From Candidatus Aalborgicola danicus (GTDB lineage: Bacteria; Pseudomonadota; Gammaproteobacteria; Burkholderiales; Burkholderiaceae_C), in NCBI GenBank assembly GCA_016703945.1, contig JADJBC010000046.1, positions 1 through 64,000 on the forward strand: a stretch of DNA of 64,000 nucleotides. The letters run 5' to 3'. Below the pieces are notes generated by a model, which did no database searches, had not been told where the DNA came from, and saw only the letters and a list, made by a program, of their open reading frames with translations. The first letter of the stretch is position 1. Every line of letters starts with the position of its first letter. Of the stretch, positions 1-10,310 are shown piece after piece. The position numbers and the translations under genes are program-made.

Positions 1-124
1 ATAGTCCAGTTAAATCAAAGTTTTCGTTCAAACGATGGATTGGAAGCGGCAATCAGTTTCATGCAACATCTGGGGACCCAAAAGGCAAATTGTTGCGTGT
101 CAGGTTGCGAGAGACTGAAAGCGA

Positions 125-1579
125 TTAAGCCTGCAACCCCAGCCCAACCTGGGTTATCGCGTCACCTTTTAATCCACGTACCACAAAGGTGGCGTTTCCA
201 TAGTTGACAACATCGCCCACCACCGGGGCGGTGCAGCTCCAACGCCATCCAATCGCCCAACGGCATGTGAGTTTGCGTAGGGATGGGCAGGTTGTAAAAA
301 CTGCAAATGTCGCCCACGGGCGTGAGGGGGTTCAGTGAAAAGTCCCGGAACACCGCGCGCATGTGCGCCTCGTCATCCGGATCAGGCAAGGCCACGCCCA
401 AGCGGCGGGCGACCAGTGCAATGGTGGTGCCCTGCGTCAGCAATGACACCAGCACCACCATAAAGGCGATGTTGAACAGGAGGGTTGCCTGCGCAGTGCC
501 AGCCATGAGCGGGAAAATGGCCAAGACAACCGGCACAGCCCCGCGAAGCCCTACCCAGGATATGAACCATGTCTCATTTGAAGAGAAACGAAACGGCATA
601 AGACATAACCAAACCGCTATGGGACGGGCAATAAATATCAGGGTCAACGCTACCGCCAGACCCGAGCCGATTGAACCTGCCATGGTGGAGGGGGTAACCA
701 GAAGTCCGAGCAACAAGAACATGCCTGCCTGTGCCAGCCATGCGTAACCATCCATCGCGCCCAGTGTTGGCTGTACCGCCTTGGATGCCCGGTTGGCCAG
801 AATCAATCCATAGAGATAAATGGCCAGAAACCCAGACCCGTCGAGCAAGCCCGTGGCAGCAAAAACGCACAAGCCGCCTGCACCAATCAAGAGGGCAAGA
901 ACGCCGCCATTGGCGTCCCGTGATGCGACCCGTCGTAGCAAAGCCGCCATGCCGAATCCGCTGGACAAGCCTATCAAGCTACCCCAGCCGAATTGCTGCA
1001 TAAAGAGGCGCGCGGACTCGGCAAAATCGGCGCCAGCCCACGTGTTCGATGCCAACAGGGCAATCAAGGTCAGCGTGAGGTACACCGCCATGGGGTCATT
1101 CACCCCGGACTCGATCTCCAAAGTGGCCGCCACACGTTCGTTAAGTACTACGCCCGATCGCGATAGCAAAGAGAAAACTGCCGCCGCATCGGTCGAGCCC
1201 ACAATGGCTCCCAGCAACAGGGCAGTACCCCAATCCAATCCCACAAATACGACAGCGGCCACCGCCGTGATAGACGCGCACACCACCACCCCCAAAGACG
1301 CTAGAACCGACGCAGGCCGCAAGCCGGTTCGAAATGTGGCGAACGAAGTGCGCAAGCCACCATCCAACAAAATGATGGCCAGCGCTACGTTCCCCACCCA
1401 GAAGCTGAGTTTGTAATCGTTGAAGCGATAACCGCCCAACCCGTCTTCCCCGGCAAGAATGCCGGCAAGCAAAAAACCAACAAAAAGAAAAAGCCGATCC
1501 TCACTGAAAAGAGGCCGGCCAGCACGCTGGCGAACACTAACCCGGCAGCACCCAGAAGAGGAAAATTCACAAAGTCCAT
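125..1579 (-). CDS. nhaP2: CPA1-family K+(Na+)/H+ antiporter, two frameshifts
   Basis: Inner-membrane monovalent cation/proton antiporter of the NhaP2/CvrA type, expected to exchange cytoplasmic K+ or Na+ for protons. Most of the protein reads in one frame and shows about a dozen hydrophobic segments, the GSTDAAAVF stretch and the Asn-Asp motif in ESGVNDPMAVYL that lies in the transport path of CPA1 antiporters. The start (ATG at 1579, MDFVNFPLLG) is in another frame, which joins the main one in a T-rich stretch near 1480-1495. The natural C-terminus (GDAITQVGLGLQA, stop at 125) joins near 217-228 at a C run. Both breaks are in homopolymers, so sequencing indels are likelier than a dead gene. 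The family is clear; the transported ion is not. Confidence 0.85.
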
Positions 1580-2021
1580 TGACCAAGTATCTACGAGATC
1601 AAAACCGACACACATTGTGGTGCTTACTTACAGACTGGCAGTGTTGGGGAAACACATGGGTATGACGCAAGAACTTCTAGCGAACTTGGTGGCTGAAAAT
1701 GAACGGTGGCGGCAGCTGGCACAACGGTGAGATTAACTCGAAAAGCGACAGCGTGATTTGCAAATTGTTGTTGGTGGCTCGGCGCAGCGTACTCCAGCGA
1801 CTCAATGCTTGTTCCATGTGGATTAAGCTCACTCGAGCGTCCGCAGCTGACGGCTTAGGAGGATGGGCCCGAGTCTGAGTCAGTCCTTCATATTTCACAG
1901 CCTCTCCGTGGCCTTGGGCGACTTCCTTGCAGACTTGCTGGCCTCCGATCAAGCTGAATAGGAAACTCTTAAGAGATCGCCTAGGTCTCATTGGTCCGCG
2001 CGGAATTTGGTCGGCTCAAAG
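1580..2021. other. Intergenic stretch without recognisable gene
   Basis: About 440 bases between the antiporter and the DUF3124 gene. Open frames here are short, lack recognisable motifs and have no convincing ribosome binding site. A 24-codon frame starting at 1656 is the best of them and is not supported by anything else. Confidence 0.5.
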
Positions 2022-2496
2022 TTACTGATCGGCAATGGCCACGGCCGAGGTTGTGAAGGCGATGGAGCGCCCCACTGGTAGGTTGGCATGCAAGCCTTGC
2101 ACGACCGGGGGGATTGGCGGGCTTGTCGGATTGCCACCGGATCACCAAGTACGGCCCCGAGCCACCCGAGTCGTCGCCGCGTGGAACAAACAGTTCGTAC
2201 GTTCCCATCCCAATAGTCTTGGGCGCAGTGACGTACTCTTTCAATTTCTTACCATCGGTGTCGTAGTACTGTGCGGAAAGTACACGGATGGCTTTCACGG
2301 GGTCGGTATTGCGAATGCTGACAGAAACAGAAACAAGTGTCCGCGCTCGCTGCCCATCGCTTGTCATGTCGCCATGCCAAATGTGCGAGTAAATGGGCAA
2401 ATAGAGCGTTTGCCCTGCTGACCTACCCAGTGCCGTTTCGGCCATTGCAAAACCGCTGCAAAGGGCTAACAACAGGCTCGTCAATATCAACTTCAT
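2022..2496 (-). CDS. DUF3124 exported protein, one frameshift
   Basis: Small exported protein of the DUF3124 family; its function is not known. ATG at 2496 is preceded by GGAG at good spacing and opens a cleavable signal peptide (MKLILTSLLLALCSGFAMA). The mature part contains the family's LYLPIYSHIWHGD and the beta-rich SVSIRNTD and ELFVPRGDDSGGSGPY segments. Near 2111-2117 a run of six C on the coding strand shifts the frame. With one base changed there, the protein continues as PPVVQGLHANLPVGRS to a stop at 2022, the usual family ending. Without correction the reading wanders into an unrelated tail. The gene is divergent from the KefB-like antiporter, with 59 bases between start codons, so they may share a control region. 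Confidence 0.8.
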
Positions 2497-2555
2497 AAAT
2501 TCTCCAAGGGTCATAGCTGACACGGATTTTGCACTTCGGACGCTATGATTCCGCG

Positions 2556-4263
2556 GTGCATGCCAATCTCCTGACCCTGCTATTGTTATTGACCTCCGCA
2601 GTGGTGTCAGTTTTTGTCGCCCGAAAGCTGAAAGTACCCAGCATGCTGGCCTATTTATTGATCGGTATTGCATTGGGGCCGCACGCGCTTGACGTATTTT
2701 CTGGAGTCAGAAACGGCGTCAGAGTTTTGCAGAATTTGGCATCGTTTTTCTCATGTTCTCCATTGGTCTTGAGTTCAGTATCAAGCGCCTGGTGGCAATG
2801 CGAAAGCTGGTATTCGGATTTGGTGCGACACAGATGGCGTTGACCGCTGCGGCAACCGGCATCATCACCTGGATGGGTTATGGGCAGAGTTGGAAGAGTG
2901 GTATCGCCATAGGGCTGGCGGTTGCCATGTCTTCCACCGCAATTGTTGCCCGCATGCTATCGAAGCTTCGAATTGCATTCGCGCTCTGGCCGCCAGACCA
3001 TGGGTGTTTTGTTGTTTCAGGACTTGGCAGTGGTTCCCTGCCTGATTTTTCTTCCCGCGTTGGCCGCGCCGGGAGATGGTCTTTTGTATTCGCTGGGTAT
3101 TGCAGCCGTACAGGCATTGGCGGTGCTGACCCTTTTGGTGTGGGTCGGGAAAAAGTTTTTGGGGCGGCTGTTTGCCAAAGTGGCACAACATCGCTCCGAC
3201 GAACTGCTGGTGCTGTCCACGCTGTGGATCGTGGTGGGGCTTTCATATGCCACCGCGCTGAGTGGTTTGTCCATGGCGCTAGGCGCATTTGTGGGTGGAA
3301 TGCTGATCTCGGAAACCATCTACAGGCACCAGGTGGAGGCAGATATCCGCCCCTTCCGGGATATTTTGCTGGGCCTGTTTTTTGTCACCGTCGGGATGAT
3401 GCTGGATTTGCGTTTTGTATTGGCGAACCTCCCCGCGCTAGGACTTGCCGTCTTGCTGTTGATCGGCGGCAAAGCCTGTGTCATGTTGTTCATCACCTAT
3501 GTGTCAAAAACCCCTTTGACCACGGCCTTGCGAACCGCCGCCCAATTGGCACAAGCAGGTGAGTTTGGCTTGGTGTTGGTGGAGTTGGCGCATCAACTTC
3601 AACTCATAACGCTCAGTGTTTTTCAAATTACCTTGTCGGCGATGTTGATTTCGATGTTTATCGCGCCGTTTTTGATCAGCCGCGCGGCCAGGTTGTCGGT
3701 TGACTTGGGGCGCGGTGACTGGGCCCACGGCGTCACTATTATTCAAGATGTGGCCGTCCACATGGCACTCAAAGACCATGTTGTGATATGCGGGTTCGGA
3801 CGGGTTGGAAGCCGGATTGCCGAGTTCTTAACATTAGAGAATATTGCGTTCATTGGCCTGGATGCCGACCCGCAATGCATCGACAAGGCGAAAGCGAGAG
3901 GGGCTAACGTGGTGTTTGGCAATGCGGATCGTATCGAAGTGCTGATTGCCGCCGGTATTGGCCGCGCACGCAGCGGTGGTGAGCTACCCCGATGCACACT
4001 CTGCAGAAAGAGTCATCCGCATTATTCGAGCCAAGCGACCAGACATTCCGATCATCGTGCGTACCAGCGACGACAAGGACGTCAGCCGACTCAAGGCGGC
4101 CGGGGCGACAGAAGTGATCCCCGAGGTGATAGAAAGTGGTCTGCTCATCGCGGCGGAAACGCTGGTCGCTGCAGGAATCCCGATGCTCAAGGCCATGGAA
4201 CATGTTAAGGCGGTTCGCTCTGCACGGTATGCCTCCATGCGCAGCATCCCGGCCAAACCTTAA
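2556..4263 (+). CDS. KefB/KefC-like CPA2 cation/proton antiporter, several frameshifts
   Basis: Inner-membrane antiporter of the CPA2 (monovalent cation:proton antiporter-2) family, probably for K+ efflux. The N-terminal exchanger domain shows KVPSMLAYLLIGIALGPHAL, MFSIGLEFS and the QLAQAGEFGLVL segment, with 11 to 13 hydrophobic stretches. It is followed by a TrkA-N Rossmann domain (VVICGFGRVGSRIAEFL, then FIGLDADPQ) that binds NAD(H) or nucleotide. A GTG at 2556 gives the family N-terminus MHANLLTLLLLL. The sequence moves through different frames near 2690-2740, near 2980-3000 and near 3955-3970, so at least three single-base indels are needed to restore one protein of roughly 560 residues. 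A TrkA-C domain is absent. In its present form it cannot be translated whole; sequencing error is the likely cause. Confidence 0.82.
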
Positions 4264-4580
4264 ATCCCCTTTCCGGCTGCCAGTAAACACCACTGCCCCA
4301 CCGGTAGGTCGCGCAGGTCGCCCCTGTCCGGGAGGATGGGGTGGTGCAAACAGGCTCTGACTCAAAATGGATTACATCGGTGAGCCATTTGCAGGTGTCT
4401 CGCTTTGATGAGGTGCTTGCCTCAAAGCTGCCATCGATTCTTGGGTGCGAATGACTCCTATAGAGCAGGCAGATCGCAAACGGGAATGTCAACTAAGGGC
4501 CTTCTGGAGTCGGCCATCGTTGAAAACCGAATGACGCAGTCCACCGCGGCATTGGAGCCAGTCGCCGTTACTCTCAATCT
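4264..4580. other. Intergenic stretch, nothing recognised
   Basis: About 315 bases between the KefB-like gene and the recombinase remnant. Frames on both strands are short or overlap known genes, and no RNA gene, promoter pair or terminator could be identified with confidence. Confidence 0.4.
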
Positions 4581-5030
4581 TTACGGTGATCCTACTCTAC
4601 CCCCCAACATCCGCGCCCTCTGCTCCTCCCACAGCGCGGGTGGGTCCACAGCTAGATCGAACAGTGTCAGTTGGTCCGGCAATACATTGAGCAGAATGGC
4701 GTCAATGATGTCCGGTGCCAGGGTTGTCAGGTTGACCATCCGGCTGACGTAGCTGTTGTCGATGCCCTCCTTCTTGGCAATTTCGGTCAAGGTGCTGACC
4801 TCTCCAGACTCCATCATTGCCAGCCATTTGTGGCCCCTGGCCAGGGCCAGTTGCAATGAAGTCGCAGCCGTATCCCACGGTCGAGGTAGACCGGGTTGAC
4901 CATTGGGCAGCGACACTTGCTTGCGTCCAGCACGCCTTTTGAACTGGATGGGAACCGACAAAGTCAGCCTACCGTCGCTTGACTGGATGATTTCTGGCTC
5001 CCCTGTTTTGTGGATGCGCACCTCATTCAT
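4581..5030 (-). CDS. Recombinase-associated protein with HTH segment
   Basis: A 149-residue protein coded directly behind a serine recombinase, with the ATGA overlap that usually means translational coupling. Residues ~80-110 (LTEIAKKEGIDNSYVSRMV) look like a helix-turn-helix, followed by LAPDIIDAILLNVLPDQLTL. Small proteins of this kind commonly accompany large serine recombinases in integrative elements, where they may act as directionality or accessory DNA-binding factors; that role is an inference here. The gene is complete although its upstream partner has lost its N-terminal half, so it is a leftover of a once larger mobile element. Confidence 0.6.
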   Translation of the reverse strand: MNEVRIHKTGEPEIIQSSDGRLTLSVPIQFKRRAGRKQVSLPNGQPGLPRPWDTAATSLQLALARGHKWLAMMESGEVSTLTEIAKKEGIDNSYVSRMVNLTTLAPDIIDAILLNVLPDQLTLFDLAVDPPALWEEQRARMLGGRVGSP

Positions 5031-5665
5031 GCCATTGCCTCTTCACGCTTTGTGCTCGCACGATCCGCCTGTAATTCCTGGACCAGCTGTTCAATGCCAT
5101 TCGCCCGCAACCTGACCTCAAGGTCACTCGGCGACACAATCACCTTCTCGATCAGCATCTTCACGATGCGAGTCTGCTCTGCCGGAAACAGCTGATCCCA
5201 GATCAGGTCCAAGCGCGTCATGGCCACCGTGACTTTGGCTTCGTCCAGAGTTGGATCCAGTTTCTTTGCTTGCGGCACCAGGTCGCTGAGCAAATTTGGG
5301 GCGCGCAGAATGTTGCGCAGTTGGTCGAGTACCGCCGACTCCAATTCAGCCGCTGGCATACGAGGCAATCCGGACGCACCAGCATGCTCCTTGAGGTCGC
5401 GCATGGGCAAGTAATAGCGGTACCGCTTTCCGGTTGTTTTCTTGGTGCTGTGCCAAGGTGTCAATGCCCGACCGTCATGGCCAAAAACGATACCTTTGAG
5501 CAGGAATGGAGTTGTCGCTCGTGTGGCATTGGCGCGGGAGCGTCCATTGGTGGCCAAGATGGCGTGCACGCTGTCCCAAACAGTCTGGTCGACGATTGGC
5601 AGGTGTTCGGCCTGGTACCACTGCTCTTTGTGGCGAAGTTCGCCCAGGTACAGTACGGGGCGAGC
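5027..5665 (-). pseudogene. C-terminal fragment of a large serine recombinase
   Basis: Remnant of a site-specific recombinase of the large serine (resolvase/invertase) class. The retained part begins around YLGELRHKEQWYQ (recombinase domain), continues through the beta-ribbon region (TPFLLKGIVFGHDGRALTPW and KRYRYYLPM), PAAELESAVLDQLRNIL, a coiled-coil stretch and the LIEKVIVSPSDLEVRLR tail. The N-terminal catalytic domain with the active serine is missing: the homology stops close to 5650-5680, where unrelated helicase sequence begins on the opposite strand. The fragment cannot catalyse recombination. It overlaps the next gene by ATGA. The clean loss at a junction with another truncated gene indicates a deletion or insertion boundary rather than a sequencing error. 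Confidence 0.75.
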
Positions 5666-5680
5666 CGCGCCCAAGAGAAA

Positions 5681-6034
5681 GTCCTTGTATCTGTAATTGC
5701 CGGTTATACAGCTCAAGCATATGCACTAGATGCGCGAATTCAGAGGGATGCATTCACATCGTTAAGCATCGAGGTTGCCACGGTTGATTCGTTTCAAGGG
5801 CGGGAGACGGACGTGACAATTTTCTCGATCACTCTAAGCAATCCGACGGAGTTCTTGGGGTTCATGCGAAGTGCAAACAGATTGAACGTGGCTTTGTCGC
5901 GCCCAAGAGACTTGTTGGTCGTCGTTGGAGATCAGCTGTTTTGCTACAACGTTACCGGTGCGAATCCATTTGTAAAAGTCATAGACCATATGGAAGCGAA
6001 TCCACTTTCATGCGAGACACAGAATGTTAGTTAG
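5681..6034 (+). pseudogene. C-terminal fragment of an SF1 (Upf1/Dna2-like) helicase
   Basis: The last ~115 codons of a superfamily 1 helicase. VATVDSFQGRETDVTIFSI corresponds to helicase motif V and ANRLNVALSRPRDLLVVVGD to motif VI with its arginine finger, the layout of the AAA_12 domain of Upf1/Dna2-type enzymes. Walker A and the rest of the motor are absent, because upstream of about 5681 the DNA belongs to the recombinase fragment on the other strand. Helicases of this type are common in defence and mobile islands, so the remnant fits a collapsed island. It has no credible start codon at the junction. It is a non-functional piece and its identification as SF1 is firm. Confidence 0.75.
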
Positions 6035-6523
6035 TGAATCACTACATGTGGTGGCCGCGCATATGACAACTGTGATGTTTGGGACGGTACTTGCGAACGA
6101 CAGCCAAGGGGAAGGATTTCTTCGAGAACTCGCGGCATCAGGGGTCCCGGTGCTTGTCAAACGCTCAGTTTCGCGGCAGCCCGCTAGATAGGGAGTCGAG
6201 TGCATCTTCGGAGCTTTTCCGATGGCTTCCGTGACAGGGAGGCTTTTCGAGTAACACTCACGTGACAATCCCAATGCCTGCAATCAAGCAATCAGTACTG
6301 ATGTACAAATGTCAGCAACGCGTCTGTTCTTGTCGATGGCGGCGGTTTCAAATGTTTTGCCGCCCCGACACCAGGCGAGAGCAAACCTGTCTATTCTCGG
6401 TGTAGCCAAGGCAAAGCGGGGGAACAAACGGGGAACGAAACAAATTTTCATGAACAGAAACTTAGCATCCATGAGGGTTTCAAGGAATCATTCAATTGAC
6501 GCAAGCCCACCATACTGACCGAT
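6035..6523. other. Intergenic stretch with one doubtful 55-codon frame
   Basis: Between the helicase fragment and the terminator. A 55-codon frame at 6024-6191 on the plus strand starts inside the helicase tail and ends at TAG (GEGFLRELAASGVPVLVK is its most protein-like part). It has no clear ribosome binding site and no recognised relative. Nothing else was recognised. Confidence 0.3.
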
Positions 6524-6559
6524 AAAGGCCGCTAAGGATCACCACTTAGCGGCCTTTTT
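6524..6559. terminator. Rho-independent terminator, usable on both strands
   Basis: A 13-base perfect stem (AAAGGCCGCTAAG at 6524-6536 with its complement at 6545-6557) around an 8-base loop, flanked by A residues on the left and TTTTT on the right. It lies just past the stop of the natB-like permease gene on the minus strand and can also stop plus-strand transcripts from the remnant region. Confidence 0.9.
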
Positions 6560-6588
6560 CTTTGGTAAACCTGAGAGTTCGCGGCATC

Positions 6589-7767
6589 TTAACGCGCCAC
6601 CGCCATTCGCATGGAGCGGGCAACGTACACCAAACACACGGCCATCAGCAAAAGCCCCACCAGCACCCCGGGGAAGACCTTGGCAAAGCTCAGCTCCTCA
6701 CCCTTGAGGACCAGCAGCATCAAGGTGTTCTGCGACAAGCCGGGCACCCACAGGTACCACGGCGCTTCGCCGCTCGGGTTCAGAATGCTCACCATCGGTG
6801 CCAGACCGACCAGCGTAATCACCAGTCCACTGCCAGCTTGCGCCTCTTTGTAGGTCTTGGAACGGATGGCCAAGGCCATCAACACGGCGCCCAGGCCGGC
6901 TGCCAGCGGCAACTGCAGCAATAAAAATGTGACGACTTCGACCATGCCAAACTGGAACATGGCCTGCAGGCTGTCACTCCTGAGGAACCACTGGGCCGGT
7001 ATAAAACTCAGGCTGGCAATCAATGCCACCGCCATGCCCAAAAGTGCCACCGCGAACCATTTGCCAAGTACCAAGGCCAGATGGGGCACCGGGTTCATCA
7101 ACAGGGGTTCCAACGAGCCGCGTTCGCGCTCACCCGCAGTACTGTCCAGCGAGGCGGTCAGCGCGCCGTACAACACCGCCATGATGATGAACATGGGAAT
7201 AATGGCGGTGATGCGGGTGGCCCGCGCCTGCATGCTGGCCAAATCGCGTTCTTCGATGGCCACCGACTGCAGCAACTCGGTGGAAACACCGCGCAGCGCC
7301 AGATGCAAAATTGCACGCTCGCGGTTAAAGCCGTTCAAAAGGCGCTGCAGGCCAGCCATGCCGGAGCTGGCGCGCTGGTTGCTGCTGTCGCTGACCAACT
7401 CGACGCTGGGGCGCTCCCCTTCTGCCAAGGCTTGCTCAAACTTTGGCCCCACAACCAGTACCGGCTCTAGCAAGGTGGATGCTCGCAAACGCCGCTCATA
7501 GTCCGGTGGTGCCGCCTTGATGGTGTAGGTCTGGCGCTCCAGGTAGTTGCGCAGGGTTGGCGCATGTTCAATCCCGGCGACCATCACCTCGCGTTTCTCC
7601 GCCCGCTCCTCCAGTGACGAAATCAGGGCCGACATGGCCAGCAGCAGCAAGGGCCCCATCAACACGGCGGGGACCATCAGGCGCAGCAGCGTGCGGCGGT
7701 CGCGCAGGGCATCGATCACCTCTTTCACCAGCACAACACCCATGCTTCTCACAAATTGCAGGTTCAT
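6589..7767 (-). CDS. ABC-2 type exporter permease (NatB-like)
   Basis: Membrane subunit of an ABC exporter resembling NatB of Na+-extruding NatAB systems. It has an N-terminal membrane helix near residues 28-48, a large extracytoplasmic region (about 50-190) and a C-terminal block of five or six helices, ending with a basic tail. This is the ABC2_membrane_3 layout. Its start overlaps the stop of the ATPase gene by four bases, so the pair is translationally coupled and almost certainly forms one transporter. A strong terminator follows the stop. The substrate cannot be read from sequence; Na+ or an organic cation is the family guess. Confidence 0.8.
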   Translation of the reverse strand: MNLQFVRSMGVVLVKEVIDALRDRRTLLRLMVPAVLMGPLLLLAMSALISSLEERAEKREVMVAGIEHAPTLRNYLERQTYTIKAAPPDYERRLRASTLLEPVLVVGPKFEQALAEGERPSVELVSDSSNQRASSGMAGLQRLLNGFNRERAILHLALRGVSTELLQSVAIEERDLASMQARATRITAIIPMFIIMAVLYGALTASLDSTAGERERGSLEPLLMNPVPHLALVLGKWFAVALLGMAVALIASLSFIPAQWFLRSDSLQAMFQFGMVEVVTFLLLQLPLAAGLGAVLMALAIRSKTYKEAQAGSGLVITLVGLAPMVSILNPSGEAPWYLWVPGLSQNTLMLLVLKGEELSFAKVFPGVLVGLLLMAVCLVYVARSMRMAVAR

Positions 7768-8555
7768 ACAGAGACTCCGATGGGTTGCGCGCCAAACGCC
7801 AATTGCACAAAGGCGTCTTCAAACTGGGTTTGGCCGGTCTGTGCCAATAACTCGTCCACCGTGCCTTCGGCGACGTTGCGGCCCTGTGCCATGACCACCA
7901 CGTATTCACAGAGCTGTTGCACTTCCGACATGATGTGGGTCGAAAAGACGATGCATTTGCTGCCCCCTTGCGGCGAACGCAGGTGGCGCAAGGCCTCGCG
8001 CAAGGCCCTTGTGGCCAGCACATCCAGGCCGTTGGTCGGTTCGTCCAGCACGATGTTCGCAGGGTCATGCACCAAGGCGCGGGCCAGGGCGGTTTTCATA
8101 CGCTCCCCCTGGCTAAAGCCTTCGGTACGGCGGTCCAGAATGCTGCCCATATCGAGCAGGCGGGCCAGCTCTTGCGCTCTGGCATGGGCCGTATCGCTGT
8201 CCATACCCTGCAAGCGCCCGAAATAGACCACGTTTTCACGCGCCGTCAAACGTGGGTACAGGCCATGGGCATCACCCAAAATGCCCATGCGGGCCAGAGC
8301 CAAACGCGGCTGATCGGCCACGGCAATGCCATCCACCGTGATACGCCCCTGGTCCGGTTGAAACAGTGCACCCAGCATGCGCAAGGTCGTGGTCTTGCCC
8401 GCGCCATTGGGGCCCAGCAGACCCGTGATACGCCCATTCGGGGCTTGTAAGTTCACACCACTTACGGCCTGGACCGTCTTTTTGACGGAGCGATGAAAAG
8501 GTTTAGCAGTACCGGCTACGACAAATTCTTTGCTGACGTTTTCGATGCTGATCAT
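7764..8555 (-). CDS. ABC transporter ATPase (NatA-like)
   Basis: Cytoplasmic nucleotide-binding subunit paired with the following NatB-like permease. It has Walker A (GLLGPNGAGKTTT), an ABC signature in the variant form FSQGERMKTALARAL, Walker B with the catalytic Glu (NIVLDEPTNGLD) and the switch histidine in FSTHIMSEV. Start chosen at ATG 8555 (MISIENVSKEF), where ABC ATPase homology begins and where the start overlaps the TGA of the upstream hydrolase gene (ATGA). The reading frame stays open farther upstream but that extension has no ABC-like sequence. Hydrolase, ATPase and permease thus form one tight three-gene operon. Confidence 0.87.
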   Translation of the reverse strand: MISIENVSKEFVVAGTAKPFHRSVKKTVQAVSGVNLQAPNGRITGLLGPNGAGKTTTLRMLGALFQPDQGRITVDGIAVADQPRLALARMGILGDAHGLYPRLTARENVVYFGRLQGMDSDTAHARAQELARLLDMGSILDRRTEGFSQGERMKTALARALVHDPANIVLDEPTNGLDVLATRALREALRHLRSPQGGSKCIVFSTHIMSEVQQLCEYVVVMAQGRNVAEGTVDELLAQTGQTQFEDAFVQLAFGAQPIGVSV

Positions 8556-10111
8556 GGCTTGGTTCCTGTCTGCGCATCGGTCGGAGCGCCGGTCTGAACC
8601 GGCAAAAATACACCGGGTCGTGGCAGTTTCGTGGCGCATGCCGCATCCTGCAGCAAAGCGCTGGCATCGTCGGCCGCTGCAATAAACCGGTACAACACGT
8701 CACGCATGCAGCCTATGCCCATCACACCATGCCCAGCCTGCGGCACGACGATGTGTTGCGCCTTGTCACCCAGAGCCTTGCTGACCCGGGCACCGTGGCG
8801 TGGTGGCGTGGCCGGATCTGCACCGCCGCTGAGCAGCAAAACGGGCGACTGAGCGGGCGGCACGGTGTAGAAGGCATCGGCCACCGCACCACGCGGCCAT
8901 AACTGGCAGACCGCCTCGTACAACTGGGCGTCGACCAGGCCGAAATCTGCACCGGGCTGCACACCGGCGTTGGCGATGCGAGGCACGTCTTCCGCACACA
9001 CCACCGAAAAATGCATGCCCATGGCCAGACGCTGCGACTTGCGGTTGCCCATGCCGCCCGACAAACCAATGATTCCACCAAAGTCGCCCTGCGATGCGGC
9101 GTGAATTGCGGTGGGCAAAGCGGCCGCCAATGCTGGCATGTACAGCGGCGCGCGAATCAGGCGTAGCAATGCCTCACGCGTCAGCACAAAGGTCTCTGCC
9201 TTGCCGGTGACCGGGTGGTTGACTGTGATCTTGCGTGGCATTGCGCTCAACAGAACTGACCATTCCTGGCGCAGTTGGGGATATTGCGTGGCGCAGGCAC
9301 GGGGGCCTTGTGTATCGACCTCACAGGATTGCAGCAACGCATCCAACGCCGCCTGGCCGTCAGCCGAAAAACTCGCCGGCAAGGCCATATCCGGCGGAGC
9401 CACACCATCCAATACCGTGCGGCGCACCTTCTGGGGAAACTGGCGCAGATATTCCAGCGCTGCGCGCGTGCCATAGGAGCCTCCGACGAGATTCCATTGG
9501 GGTATTCCCAATTGTTCACGCACCGCTTCCATGTCTTGCATGGCAATCGTCGTTGTAAAGAACCGCATATCTCCATGGGGCCGTTTTGCCAGAGTGTCTG
9601 CGCATTGGCGCACGCGCTCCAACTGCTGCACCGGGTCTACAGCCTGCTGCACGGGCAGGCGAGACTCGTCGGCACACTGCAGGGGCGCCGAGCGCCCGGT
9701 ACCGCGCTGGTCGATAAACACCAGGTCACGCCGATTATTCAACCGGGCCATCAGCGGCAGAACCATGGGAGCCAGATCAATCGCGCTCTGGCCTGGCCCG
9801 CCGGCCAGCATCAAAACCGCGTCGGGCTGTTTGTTACGCGCCATGGCGGGCACCAGCAGGTAGTGCACACCAATGCGTGTCCCATCAGGTCGGGCCGGGT
9901 CCAGCGGGCGCTGCACGACACCGCACAACAACTCGTTGGGCAGGCCTTCCACCCGGCAGGGGTGGGGACCTGCAGCTGCCGCACCACTTGCGGCGTTGGC
10001 TACTACCGCGCACATCCCCATCAAAATCAGACCTGTGTGCACGCACCACCGCCGGTCCCGTGGCTGCTGACCTCGCCCAATAGCCGCCCTTTGCGATTGA
10101 TCGACCTCCAT
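8552..10111 (-). CDS. Exported TAP-type alpha/beta hydrolase
   Basis: Alpha/beta-fold hydrolase of the proline iminopeptidase/tripeptidyl aminopeptidase group, probably cleaving small peptides or esters in the periplasm. ATG 10111 follows a GGGGGTGG ribosome-binding stretch and leads into a basic N-terminus and hydrophobic segment ending near ANAASGAAA (signal peptide). The oxyanion HGG-like motif appears as MLAGGPGQSAID, the nucleophile elbow as VGGSYGT, and the catalytic Asp and His as LLSGGADPATPP and VVPQAGHGVMG. The C-terminal part matches the TAP-like domain. The gene is first in an operon with the ABC exporter (ATGA overlap), which may mean that hydrolase and transporter handle one compound; this is an inference. 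Confidence 0.82.
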   Translation of the reverse strand: MEVDQSQRAAIGRGQQPRDRRWCVHTGLILMGMCAVVANAASGAAAAGPHPCRVEGLPNELLCGVVQRPLDPARPDGTRIGVHYLLVPAMARNKQPDAVLMLAGGPGQSAIDLAPMVLPLMARLNNRRDLVFIDQRGTGRSAPLQCADESRLPVQQAVDPVQQLERVRQCADTLAKRPHGDMRFFTTTIAMQDMEAVREQLGIPQWNLVGGSYGTRAALEYLRQFPQKVRRTVLDGVAPPDMALPASFSADGQAALDALLQSCEVDTQGPRACATQYPQLRQEWSVLLSAMPRKITVNHPVTGKAETFVLTREALLRLIRAPLYMPALAAALPTAIHAASQGDFGGIIGLSGGMGNRKSQRLAMGMHFSVVCAEDVPRIANAGVQPGADFGLVDAQLYEAVCQLWPRGAVADAFYTVPPAQSPVLLLSGGADPATPPRHGARVSKALGDKAQHIVVPQAGHGVMGIGCMRDVLYRFIAAADDASALLQDAACATKLPRPGVFLPVQTGAPTDAQTGTKP

Positions 10112-10310
10112 GCCACCCCCTTGATCTATGACGCAATGTGCGCCGGACGGCGCGCAGTATCGCACCACCGGTCGAGGCCCAAACAAACCTTGACAAACAT
10201 CTGGTCTCTCTATCGGGTGCGGCCAAGCGCACTTGAGTTCGTGGACAATCTCCGCCTTTGACGCGGTCGCCACAAGGCGTCGCCCTGCGACTATTTTTTG
10301 GGAACTGGTA

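Noticed and set aside
6024..6191. A 55-codon frame after the helicase fragment
   Set aside because: No ribosome binding site, starts inside the helicase tail, no recognised family.
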